From: Dehalococcoidia bacterium
Lineage (GTDB): Bacteria > Chloroflexota > Dehalococcoidia > UBA6926
Reading direction: 5' to 3'
Assembly (NCBI GenBank): GCA_030754805.1
Contig: JASLZO010000057.1
Location: 1-6,863 of the forward strand
Length of the DNA: 6,863 nt
Part shown: positions 1 to 6,401 of the stretch, piece after piece
Position numbering within the stretch: the first letter of the stretch is position 1
Layout: the number at the start of each line of letters is the position of its first letter
Made by a program: the position numbers and the translations under genes
Notes under the pieces: generated by a model
What the model saw: only the letters and a program-made list of their open reading frames with translations
Database searches by the model: none
What the model was told of the DNA's origin: nothing

Positions 1-36
1 CCAGTACGCGCCGGCAGTGCGCGTGCTTCCAATAAC

Positions 37-43
37 AAGGGGG
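37..43 (+). promoter_or_regulatory. Shine-Dalgarno of the alpha/beta hydrolase gene
   Basis: The purine run AAGGGGG ends 8 nt before the ATG at 52, a normal spacing. It supports that ATG as the true start. No promoter can be identified in the 36 bases available to its left. Confidence 0.6.
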
Positions 44-51
44 TACTGACA

Positions 52-852
52 ATGGCGACAGGCGCGCGCGACGGGTTCACTGAGGTCCAAGGGCTCAAGA
101 TGCATTACTGGGAGTGGGGGGACCGCGGAAACCCGGACGTCCTGCTCGTCCATGGTTGGACCGGCTTCGGGAAGACCTGGGCCGGGGTTGCGGAATCACT
201 CGCCGATCGATACCACGTCGTCGCGCCCGATCACCGCGGCCACGGCGAATCGGACAAGCCGGTCACCGGGTACCGCCTCCAGGATTTCGTCACCGACATG
301 CATGAGTTCATCCAGAAGCTCGAGTTGAACCGTCCCGCATACGTGGGGCACTCGTGGGGCGGCAATATTGGCACCATTATGGCGTCGGACTTCGGCGAGG
401 ATATCTCTCGGGCCTTCCTCGAGGATCCGGTCTACTGGAAGATGGTCAATGCTTTTGTAACAAGCCTCCCGCAAGCTCTGGCCCGCTCGAACCGGCCGGA
501 GTCAGACATCCGCGCGGACGGGAAGAGCAGAGGACTGACGCCGGAGCAGATCGATGAGGATGTTTACCGGCACCACCACTTCTCACCGCATGCCGTTACG
601 CGACTGTTGTCCGACAACCGGGAATGGGCACGGGTTTGCGAAGACCACATGAAGCGCATCACCGTCCCGACGCTCGTGCTTGTCGCGGACATCAATGCGG
701 GTGGCTACATGATTCCTGAGGAGTTGGAGTACTACCGGAGCATCGCTCCGACAGATCTTGAGTTCCGGCTCTGGGAGGGAGTAGGCCACATGATGCATGG
801 GGCGAAGCCAGAACAGTTCAATCAGGAACTCGCGGAGTTTCTGGAACGATAG
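52..852 (+). CDS. alpha/beta hydrolase (fold family, substrate unknown)
   Basis: A complete 266-residue alpha/beta-hydrolase-fold enzyme, expected to be cytoplasmic since no signal peptide is visible. Seen in the sequence: the oxyanion-hole motif HGWTG (residues 34-38), the DHRGHGESDKP segment (60-70) typical of the family, and the nucleophile elbow GHSWGG with Ser101. A likely acid is Asp213 in VADINAGG, and the catalytic His246 lies in GVGH near the C-terminus. Length and motif order match single-domain esterases, epoxide or haloalkane hydrolases and C-C bond hydrolases, and the sequence alone does not choose among these. The start is supported by the SD at 37-43. The next gene on the same strand is an MFS transporter 91 nt downstream, but a strong hairpin lies between them, so co-transcription is uncertain. 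Confidence 0.93.
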   Translation: MATGARDGFTEVQGLKMHYWEWGDRGNPDVLLVHGWTGFGKTWAGVAESLADRYHVVAPDHRGHGESDKPVTGYRLQDFVTDMHEFIQKLELNRPAYVGHSWGGNIGTIMASDFGEDISRAFLEDPVYWKMVNAFVTSLPQALARSNRPESDIRADGKSRGLTPEQIDEDVYRHHHFSPHAVTRLLSDNREWARVCEDHMKRITVPTLVLVADINAGGYMIPEELEYYRSIAPTDLEFRLWEGVGHMMHGAKPEQFNQELAEFLER

Positions 853-853
853 C

Positions 854-899
854 CGGTCGATCCTCTCAACTCCCGCGAACTCTGATCCTGGATAGACCG
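854..899 (+). repeat. imperfect inverted repeat after the hydrolase gene
   Basis: CGGTCGATCC at 854-863 can pair with GGATAGACCG at 890-899, with nine of ten positions complementary around a 26-nt loop. It begins directly after the hydrolase stop codon and precedes a stronger hairpin. It could be part of a structured leader or a 3' end, but one mismatch and a long loop make it weak alone. Confidence 0.3.
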
Positions 900-905
900 A
901 GCGAA

Positions 906-937
906 AAGTTTGGGCCGGTCGCCACCGGCCCAAACTT
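906..937 (+). terminator. perfect 14-bp hairpin before the MFS gene (terminator or translational control)
   Basis: AAGTTTGGGCCGGT at 906-919 is exactly complementary in reverse to 924-937, leaving the 4-nt loop CGCC. The stem is perfect and GC-rich, so an RNA hairpin is very likely. On the plus strand no U-tract follows (it continues TTCGG-like sequence), so it is not a classical intrinsic terminator. U-tract-poor hairpins are nevertheless common gene ends in high-GC bacteria. The right arm ends 6 nt before the ATG at 944, just where a ribosome binding site would lie, so masking of translation initiation is an alternative role. On the minus strand the stem would be followed by a short TTTT, but no minus-strand gene ends here. 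Confidence 0.6.
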
Positions 938-943
938 CGGTTG

Positions 944-2209
944 ATGACGGCACGCAACGCTCCAATGGCTCCCGGCCCTCGTTGGTCTGGAACGTTGCGT
1001 GCGCTGCGACATCCATCGTTCAGAATCCTGTGGGCGGCCTCCTGCCTCTGGTACATGAACCGGATGATGGAGTTCATCGTCCTGTCGTGGTTGGTCCTGG
1101 AACTCACATCCTCGCCCGCGCAAGTGGCCTACGTCGGCGTCAGTCGCATGGCGCCGATGTTTCTGCTTGGTCTTGTCGCCGGAAGCGTGGCCGACCGGTT
1201 CCCCAAGAAACGCGTCTTGCAGGGCACCCAGATCACGAACCTCGTCGTGGTCGTTGGGGTGCTGTTGGTCGTGTCATCCGGCGGAGTGCAGCCCTGGCAC
1301 GCCTTCCTAGCGAGCTTCGTTACCGGCGCGGCCTGGACGGTGGATTTCGCAGCCAGAAGGTCGTATTTCGCTGAACTCTTCCAGCCCGACGAACTCGTGA
1401 ACGCTGTCTCACTGGACGTGGCGGCTCTCACGGGGGCCGCGATGATCGGCCCAATCCTCGGTGGGGCGCTGATCCCCCTAATCGACTACTCGGGCGTATA
1501 CATGCTCATGTTGGTGCTCTACGTGGTGGGTTTCGGCCTGCTGATCATGGTTCGACCAACGCCAGCGAATCCGAGGACGGCGAGCGCTCCCTCGGTCGCC
1601 GGGCAAGTCGTGGAGGCCGTCCGCATGATCCGGACGACGCGTGCCCTCTGGGCCGCCCTCACGATTACCGTGTGTCTCAACTTCTTCGGGTTCCCGTATA
1701 TGCAGATGGTGCCAGTCATCGCGCGAGACGAACTCGGAGTCGGCTCGACCCTCTATGGGTTGTTGGGAGCCGCTGCGGGTCTCGGATCGTTGGTGGGCTC
1801 GTTGTTCATCGCTTCACGGACCGTGCGGAACCAGGGAGCCGTGTACTCTCTCGGCGCGATCCTGATGTTGGCGGCCGTATTTGTGTTCGCGTTTTCGTCA
1901 CTCTATCCGTTGTCGATACTCCTGCTCGTGATTTCCGGGGTTGGCATGTCAGGGTTCGCAACGATGCAGCCTGCAATCGCCCTTCAAGCCGTCCCGCCAC
2001 AGATGCGGGGACGTGCGATGGGCGCCGTAGCGCTTGGCATCGGTGCCAGCCCACTGGGCATGTTCTTGGTCGGTCAGATGGCGGAACTCTGGGGCCCTCG
2101 GGCCGCTTTGGCTCTGCTCACCGGGTCAGGATTCATCGTTCTGAACCTGCTCCGGTTCGCGCTCCCGGAGCTGAGGCGGGCGCGAGAGGTGGCACCCGAG
2201 GTTCCCTAA
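944..2209 (+). CDS. MFS transporter, EntS/DHA3-like exporter
   Basis: A 421-residue major facilitator superfamily membrane protein. The N-terminus has the family look of a short basic stretch (LRALRHPSFRILW) leading into the first membrane helix. A motif-A-like loop, GSVADRFPKKR (about residues 80-90), joins helices 2 and 3. Repeated hydrophobic segments fill the rest, consistent with 10-12 helices. A second-half segment around VPPQMRGRAMGA is typical of the MFS_3 (EntS enterobactin exporter) group, which suggests drug or small-metabolite export. The substrate cannot be inferred. A TTG lies immediately before the chosen ATG in the same frame, and another in-frame ATG occurs at 965. None has a visible SD, so the exact start is uncertain. 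The stop codon overlaps that of the convergent amidohydrolase gene. Confidence 0.9.
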   Translation: MTARNAPMAPGPRWSGTLRALRHPSFRILWAASCLWYMNRMMEFIVLSWLVLELTSSPAQVAYVGVSRMAPMFLLGLVAGSVADRFPKKRVLQGTQITNLVVVVGVLLVVSSGGVQPWHAFLASFVTGAAWTVDFAARRSYFAELFQPDELVNAVSLDVAALTGAAMIGPILGGALIPLIDYSGVYMLMLVLYVVGFGLLIMVRPTPANPRTASAPSVAGQVVEAVRMIRTTRALWAALTITVCLNFFGFPYMQMVPVIARDELGVGSTLYGLLGAAAGLGSLVGSLFIASRTVRNQGAVYSLGAILMLAAVFVFAFSSLYPLSILLLVISGVGMSGFATMQPAIALQAVPPQMRGRAMGAVALGIGASPLGMFLVGQMAELWGPRAALALLTGSGFIVLNLLRFALPELRRAREVAPEVP

Positions 2210-3738
2210 GAAACACTGTTGTACTGGTAGAACGGGCCGATGGGGACGTCCCAATCGGAGTAGAAACGCCTGATGTATGGGGCCATCTCGATGGAGATCC
2301 GGCGCCTCTCGGCGACCTCCGGGGGGAGCGGTCCCTTCAGTGCCTCCCGAATCTCTTCACGGATACCGTCCTCGTCCAGTTGAGTGAAGGCCCGGTCTTC
2401 GAGGACTGCATCACCGGCGATGATCACGGTGTCGATGTCTTTCGCGCGGGCCCGTCCCAACAATACGTCTAGGATGTCAAGCTCTGAGTCCAGCACGGGC
2501 GATGAAATGCGGTCCCAGTCGATAAGCGCCATGTCGGCCCGTCTGCCGACCTCGAGCGATCCGATCTCTCCTCCGAACATCGTCAGCTCTGCGCCGCCCA
2601 GGGTCGCCATGTGTATCACCTGGTGGGCGGTGATCGGCGGGTTGTCGATCCCAACGGGCCGGTGCAGCCGGAGGGTCAGTCCCATCTCCTGCAACATATC
2701 GTCGTCGTCGTTGATCGCGTTCGAGTCGGTCCCCTGGCCGACCGTGATGCCGCCGCCGAGCATGTCCAGCACCGGCGCGATCCCGCTGTGTAGCCGGAGG
2801 TTCGAACTGGGATTGTGGGAAACCGCGGTCCTCGTGTCGGCGAGGATTCCGATGTCGTCTCTGGTCAGCCACACTCCATGGGCGATTGACACGCCGGGTC
2901 CCAGGAACCCAACCTCGCGCAGCCGATGCGCCGGCGTCTGCCCACCGTGGAGTCGTTCAGCGTACCGGCGCTGGTACGCTGTCTCCACGAGGTGTGTGTG
3001 GATGCCGAACCCCTCCGTTCGCGCCGCGTCACCGATCCGGCCGAGTGTCTCCTCGTCCGCCCACTGGTAGTTCTGAGGACTGAGCAGTATCCGGACCGAG
3101 TCCGACCCTGCGTGCTGCTTGGCGAAGCCGCGGGTCAGGCCCAGGTACTCGTCGAACGGATGGTCGGTGGCTCGGACAATCCGGCGGATGCTGTCCGCTA
3201 GGTCATGTGGCAGGCCTGAGAAGAACGTCTCGTCATCCCCGTAGACGACTGTGCACTGGTTCCTGAACGCCACGGAGAACGCGACTCGCATTCCTGCTTC
3301 GACGAACGCGTCGAGAGTCGCGGCCGCTTCCGGAATCGTTCCGTCGGCGGGGCCGGACGACTGGTTGAACATCACCGTCGTCGTTCCGGAACGGATCATC
3401 TGCATGATCGTGTACAGGGTCATCAGCCTCGGGTCCAGCGGTCGCCGGCCCATCCCTCTCTGGATCCACAGTTCGAGGGGCCCATCCGGCTGTCCCATCT
3501 GGAACCCGGTGACCCCGCGACCGTGGTGGTGGGCGTTGACCAGCCCAGGGATCAGGAACTGTCGTCCGTTTCCGATGACCCGCGCATCCGGGTACCTCCG
3601 CCGGAGATCGTTGAACGCTCCGACGTCGGTCACGACCCCATTTTCGTGGGCTACCGCACCGTTCGAGAGCAGACGGCTGGTGCCGTCTAGCTCGGCCCGG
3701 ACGAGAACGTGCCTGCCTCGGACCAGCGTCGTGGCCAT
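2206..3738 (-). CDS. ATZ/TRZ-like metal-dependent amidohydrolase
   Basis: A cytoplasmic amidohydrolase-superfamily enzyme of 510 residues, of the chlorohydrolase/deaminase type that removes amino or halide groups from heterocycles (atrazine, guanine, SAH and cytosine deaminase relatives). Visible in order: PGLVNAHHHGRG with metal ligands His70 and His72; HTHLVE with His249 and Glu252; IAHGVWL with His287; the NPSSNLRLHSGIAPV signature; and GQGTDSN with the metal-binding Asp338. A C-terminal beta-sandwich part follows (VGRRADMALIDWD). All key residues are present, so it should be active, but the substrate is unknown. The start at 3738 is preferred because GAAGGG (3745-3750) lies 6 nt before it. 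The in-frame ATG at 3744 would directly abut the SD. It lies 46 nt downstream of the CBS gene, probably in one operon. It is slightly longer than typical family members of about 430-470 residues. Confidence 0.92.
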   Translation of the reverse strand: MATTLVRGRHVLVRAELDGTSRLLSNGAVAHENGVVTDVGAFNDLRRRYPDARVIGNGRQFLIPGLVNAHHHGRGVTGFQMGQPDGPLELWIQRGMGRRPLDPRLMTLYTIMQMIRSGTTTVMFNQSSGPADGTIPEAAATLDAFVEAGMRVAFSVAFRNQCTVVYGDDETFFSGLPHDLADSIRRIVRATDHPFDEYLGLTRGFAKQHAGSDSVRILLSPQNYQWADEETLGRIGDAARTEGFGIHTHLVETAYQRRYAERLHGGQTPAHRLREVGFLGPGVSIAHGVWLTRDDIGILADTRTAVSHNPSSNLRLHSGIAPVLDMLGGGITVGQGTDSNAINDDDDMLQEMGLTLRLHRPVGIDNPPITAHQVIHMATLGGAELTMFGGEIGSLEVGRRADMALIDWDRISSPVLDSELDILDVLLGRARAKDIDTVIIAGDAVLEDRAFTQLDEDGIREEIREALKGPLPPEVAERRRISIEMAPYIRRFYSDWDVPIGPFYQYNSVS

Positions 3739-3744
3739 CTGCAT

Positions 3745-3750
3745 CCCTTC
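3745..3750 (-). promoter_or_regulatory. Shine-Dalgarno deciding the amidohydrolase start
   Basis: On the minus strand GAAGGG is followed at once by ATGCAGATG. Spacing is zero to the first ATG (3744) and 6 nt to the second (3738), so the second is the more likely initiation codon. The two choices differ by only two residues. Confidence 0.55.
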
Positions 3751-3784
3751 AGCGAATCAGTCTGGTCCGAGTCGGTCGGTTTCG

Positions 3785-4234
3785 TTACCTGTCGCGATCG
3801 ATGAGTTTCACGAAGTCATGGCGGGCGACGACTCCGATAACCCTTCCGTTATCCACGACCGGTATTCGGTTGAGCGAAGCCCTAAGCATCTTCTTAGCGA
3901 CCTCCGTCACCTCGACATCACCCTCGATGGTCACCACGGGTGCCTTCATGGCCTCTTTGACCGGGCGGTCGCCCACCGACTTGGAAACCTCTTCGATAGT
4001 GTCCGGGTTGACATACGTCCCGAGAAGGTCGAAAAGATGACCTCCCGCCCCGGGATAGCGTACCGGGCTCAGGAAAAAATCCGTGTGCGACAGGATCCCC
4101 ACGATCTTGCTGTCGTCGTCAACCACTGGGAGCGTACCGATCCCCCGTTCGGCCATGATCCGCGCGGCCTCACCAACGGTGCTTCGGTCTCGTATGGTGT
4201 AGGCCGGACTCGTCATGATGTCGCGTGCCTTCAT
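3785..4234 (-). CDS. tandem CBS-domain protein
   Basis: A soluble 149-residue protein made only of a pair of CBS domains (a Bateman module), which usually binds adenosine nucleotides or related ligands as an energy or redox sensor. CBS1 spans about residues 1-60: KARDIMTSPAYTI, GIGTLPVVD, and the IVGILSHTDF ending with S49xxD52. A roughly 35-residue linker follows. CBS2 spans about 92-149: PVKEAMKAPVVTI, NRIPVVDNG, and VIGVVARHDF. In CBS2 the usual Thr/Ser of the nucleotide-binding motif is replaced by Ala137, with Asp140 kept, so the two sites may differ in affinity. A purine-rich AGGAAGTGAG precedes the ATG at about 8 nt. It is upstream of and co-directional with the amidohydrolase, and divergent from the cation exchanger. 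Its partner protein is not evident. Confidence 0.92.
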   Translation of the reverse strand: MKARDIMTSPAYTIRDRSTVGEAARIMAERGIGTLPVVDDDSKIVGILSHTDFFLSPVRYPGAGGHLFDLLGTYVNPDTIEEVSKSVGDRPVKEAMKAPVVTIEGDVEVTEVAKKMLRASLNRIPVVDNGRVIGVVARHDFVKLIDRDR

Positions 4235-4269
4235 ACGTCGAACTCACTTCCTAGGTAGATTGAGTCACC

Positions 4270-4298
4270 ATTGTATGCGAAGGCGGGCTGGGTGCCTC
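4270..4298 (-). promoter_or_regulatory. candidate promoter of the CBS-amidohydrolase operon
   Basis: On the minus strand a good -10-like TACAAT (4270-4275, one change from consensus) is preceded after 17 nt by GAGGCA (4293-4298), a weak -35 with three of six matches. It would start RNA near 4263, leaving a leader of about 29 nt that includes the SD at 4243-4252. It lies in the divergent gap with the exchanger gene, so both genes may share this control region. This is a motif-only call. Confidence 0.3.
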
Positions 4299-4308
4299 CG
4301 TGGTTTGA

Positions 4309-5316
4309 GTGGGTGACTCCGTGGGCCTGATGGCGGCGGCGGGCCTGTTCACCTTCTCCGCCGTCGTCGTCGTGATCGCGGCGGTTGCTCTCGCACGAGG
4401 GGCGGACGTGATCGCCGAGAAATCGGGCTGGGGCCACGTATGGGTGGGCGCCCTTCTTCTCGCGGGAGCGACATCGCTACCCGAATTTGTCACCGATATC
4501 TCCTCTGTACGGATTGGGTCGCCTGCTCTTGCGGCTGGCGATGTGCTGGGCGCCAACATGCTGAACATGAGTAACCTCGCGATCCTGACCTCGATATTCG
4601 CCGGTCGCTACCTAGTTTCAAAGCTGTCGAGACAGGAGATGTTCATCGCCTGGTTCGCGATTGTCTTGACTGCGATTGCGACCGTCATCGTCACCGTTGG
4701 TTCGTCTGCGAAACTCTTGGGACCGATCAGCGTTCCGTCCCTGGTGTTGCTCGGTGGGTATCTGGTCGGGTTTCGGCTGATGGGCCGGTTCGCCTCGGAA
4801 AGTGGCGACTCAAGAGGATCTTGGGCGGATCACACTCTCCGGTGGGGTTGGCTCGTCTTCGGGGCGGCGGCGGCCCTCATCTTTGTTTCGGGCCCCGTGG
4901 TTGCGATTAGCGCGCGAAGCATCGCTGAACTTTCCGGCATCTCGGAGGGATTCGTCGGTGTTCTTGGCATAGCCTTGGTCACGACGCTTCCGGAGTTAAC
5001 CGCCGCCGCGACGGCACTGCGGATCGGCGTGCCCACGCTCGCCTTTGCGGGGATGTTCGGGACCAACGCCTTCAACATGGCGGTCTTCGGTTTTGTCGAC
5101 TTCTTCTCTCCTGAGGGAGCGATCTTCGGAGACCTCGACTCGAGCCACGTAGCGGCGGGCGCGGCGGCCACGGCCTTGATGCTCCTTGTTCTCGCCCAGT
5201 TCTGTGCGCGCCAGAGAGTTCCACGCGGCCAACGGTCAGCCCTGGTGGAGGCCGGGACTTTCGTCGTCGTGGGCGGGTACGTGGGTGCGCTCTCTCTGGT
5301 GTTCGTCCTGGGGTGA
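4309..5316 (+). CDS. CaCA-family sodium/calcium (cation/Ca2+) exchanger
   Basis: A 335-residue integral membrane antiporter of the Ca2+:cation antiporter family, expected to export Ca2+ in exchange for Na+ or H+. Both alpha repeats are visible. Alpha-1 has GATSLPE (53-59, Glu59) and GANMLN (81-86). Alpha-2 has VTTLPEL (224-230, Glu229) and GTNAFNMA (251-258). The two glutamates and paired asparagines are the expected ion-binding positions. Length fits prokaryotic YrbG/NCX_Mj-type proteins with ten helices. In alpha-2 the usual GTSLPE is VTTLPE, a mild deviation. The start is ambiguous: GTG at 4309, GTG at 4321 or ATG at 4330 are all in frame after a TGA at 4306, and none has a clear SD. The neighbouring divergent CBS gene suggests only shared regulation, not a proven complex. 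Confidence 0.92.
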   Translation: MGDSVGLMAAAGLFTFSAVVVVIAAVALARGADVIAEKSGWGHVWVGALLLAGATSLPEFVTDISSVRIGSPALAAGDVLGANMLNMSNLAILTSIFAGRYLVSKLSRQEMFIAWFAIVLTAIATVIVTVGSSAKLLGPISVPSLVLLGGYLVGFRLMGRFASESGDSRGSWADHTLRWGWLVFGAAAALIFVSGPVVAISARSIAELSGISEGFVGVLGIALVTTLPELTAAATALRIGVPTLAFAGMFGTNAFNMAVFGFVDFFSPEGAIFGDLDSSHVAAGAAATALMLLVLAQFCARQRVPRGQRSALVEAGTFVVVGGYVGALSLVFVLG

Positions 5317-5381
5317 CGGTCTCTAACGATCCCTAGAGGTATACGACGTCCGAACCGCTGTTCTCCAAAACGACGCCACGG
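5317..5381 (+). other. convergent intergenic gap, no terminator recognised
   Basis: The 65 bases between the exchanger stop and the stop of the minus-strand small ORF hold only a weak 5-bp CTCTA/TAGAG inverted repeat near its left end. I see no GC-rich stem with a T-tract on either strand. Confidence 0.4.
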
Positions 5382-5552
5382 TCAATGTGTCGAACGGGTA
5401 GCCGTTGCCAACTGGTTTCTGATGACAACGAGTTGGCGGAGCCACCAGCGCAGAAGGATTCGCCGCCCCGCTACTGGGACGATGAAGCTCGCAAGGCCGA
5501 TGATGCCCTCCACCAGAACGTCCCACCAGTTCGCCTCCAGCCAGTCGACCAG
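5382..5552 (-). CDS. small membrane protein, unknown function, apparent CTG start
   Basis: An unrecognised ORF of about 56 residues directly downstream of otsB. After a tryptophan-rich acidic start (DWLEANWWD) it has a hydrophobic segment at about 12-28 (VLVEGIIGLASFIVPVA). A basic, amphipathic stretch RRILLRWWLRQLVVIR and a polar tail follow. This looks like a one-pass or hairpin inner-membrane protein. Third codon positions are strongly G/C, as in the neighbouring genes, which supports real coding. The frame has no ATG near the SD. The SD GGAGGTGA (5560-5567) points to a CTG at 5550-5552, 7 nt away. Alternatives are a TTG at 5603 (73 residues, overlapping otsB) or a GTG at 5513 (43 residues). 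The open frame extends further upstream to 5669, but that part looks like a shadow of otsB. It is likely co-expressed with mscS and otsB. Confidence 0.55.
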   Translation of the reverse strand: MVDWLEANWWDVLVEGIIGLASFIVPVAGRRILLRWWLRQLVVIRNQLATATRSTH

Positions 5553-5559
5553 CGCGGGG

Positions 5560-5567
5560 TCACCTCC
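5560..5567 (-). promoter_or_regulatory. strong Shine-Dalgarno embedded in the otsB stop codon
   Basis: GGAGGTGA on the minus strand is a near-perfect anti-16S match. Its last three bases are the TGA stop of the phosphatase gene. This arrangement is typical of translational coupling and argues that a gene follows immediately. The only in-frame triplet at ideal spacing is a CTG. Confidence 0.55.
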
Positions 5568-6384
5568 AGGGTTGGCCTTGCGACACGGCGGCGATACGAC
5601 CAAGGATCTGAGAGATTTCCGTGGTCGATGCCGCGGAGAACTGCGCCTGCGACGCCACCGGGTTTTCATTTTCGACCAGTACGCTCACCCCGCCATGGTC
5701 GTTCACCACCCGGAATCCGCCCTCATCCATCACGTCATCGCCCAGGTATATGGGCCAGGGCCGAGCCCGGACCTCGCTTATCCGATCGAGGATCAGCCCG
5801 ATCGCTTTGCCCTTATCGTTCGTGTCCGTGGGAACGACCTCGATCGCTTTTCGATTTCCTTCCCTGACCCGGATAGTTCCCGCTGAAACGCCGGGATCCG
5901 TCAGAGCCTTCACGCGTTGACTCACCACCGACACCCACTTCGGCTCCACGTTGCGGTGGTGAACAGTGATGCTGAGTTTCTTGTTTTCGACGACGGCGCC
6001 ACCGATGTCGGAGACCGCCTTGTCCAGTTCAAAGGCCAGCGAGGCAATCAACGACTGGGCGCGTTCACCGGTTGGCTCACGGAATCGAAATGAGTTCGGA
6101 CCGTCTATCTCCATGCCGTAGTTCGCCGCGTAGTACACCCCGTCTACAGGAACGAGGCGTCGGATTTCCTCCATCCGGCGTCCCGTCACGATCGCGACAG
6201 AGAACTCCGGGTTTCCGACGATCGCCTTCAGATTTTGGCGGTCCGATTCGGCCATCCGGGCCATCTTCGGAAGCGCGACGATGGGCGCCAGGGTGCCATC
6301 GAAATCCGTTGCCACAAGCACGTGCTCAGCTCGTTGGATACCCATTCGGATGGCTTCCCAACCACGAGTGAGAACCGATTTCAT
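5560..6384 (-). CDS. otsB: trehalose-6-phosphate phosphatase
   Basis: A 274-residue HAD-superfamily phosphatase that converts trehalose 6-phosphate to trehalose, the last step of the OtsA-OtsB route to this compatible solute. HAD motif I is DFDGT, with nucleophile Asp27 and acid Asp29. Motif II is VTGR (66-69). TPP-specific segments are YYAANYGMEIDGP (84-96), ENKKLSITVHHR (133-144) and REGNRKAIEVVP (174-185). DKGKA (190-194) carries the motif III lysine. Motif IV is LGDDVMDEGGF, with Asp216, Asp217 and Asp220. All catalytic residues are present and length fits the bacterial family. A later ATG at residue 14 is a possible start, since neither has a clear SD. It begins 17 nt after the mscS stop, so one operon is likely. 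No otsA is visible and may lie outside. Confidence 0.94.
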   Translation of the reverse strand: MKSVLTRGWEAIRMGIQRAEHVLVATDFDGTLAPIVALPKMARMAESDRQNLKAIVGNPEFSVAIVTGRRMEEIRRLVPVDGVYYAANYGMEIDGPNSFRFREPTGERAQSLIASLAFELDKAVSDIGGAVVENKKLSITVHHRNVEPKWVSVVSQRVKALTDPGVSAGTIRVREGNRKAIEVVPTDTNDKGKAIGLILDRISEVRARPWPIYLGDDVMDEGGFRVVNDHGGVSVLVENENPVASQAQFSAASTTEISQILGRIAAVSQGQPWR

Positions 6385-6401
6385 TGCCAGGTTCGTCCCG
6401 G

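Noticed and set aside
583..1107. 174-residue minus-strand ORF across the hydrolase end and MFS start
   Set aside because: It is antisense to two recognised genes, with no recognisable domain and no good start context.
1672..2472. 266-residue plus-strand ORF crossing the MFS and amidohydrolase genes
   Set aside because: It is out of frame with the MFS gene and antisense to the amidohydrolase. Its composition is Arg/Gly/Asp-rich without motifs, so it is a shadow.
3251..4258. 335-residue plus-strand ORF antisense to the CBS gene and the amidohydrolase
   Set aside because: It runs across two well-supported minus-strand genes and the gap between them. Its translation is Ser/Pro/Arg-rich with no domain. 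It is a typical shadow ORF of GC-rich DNA.
5321..5338. CTCTA...TAGAG inverted repeat as a terminator of the exchanger gene
   Set aside because: The stem is only 5 bp, AT-containing, with an 8-nt loop and no T-tract, so it is not distinguishable from chance.
5534..5563. GTG overlapping the otsB stop (GTGA) as the start of the downstream gene
   Set aside because: Its frame ends within about 30 codons and gives a Trp/Arg/Ser-rich peptide. The alternative frame has coding-like codon bias and a clear membrane segment.
5422..5886. plus-strand ORFs opposite otsB and the small membrane ORF
   Set aside because: They are antisense to a fully motif-supported phosphatase, and the products are Arg/Ser/Pro-rich with no family features.
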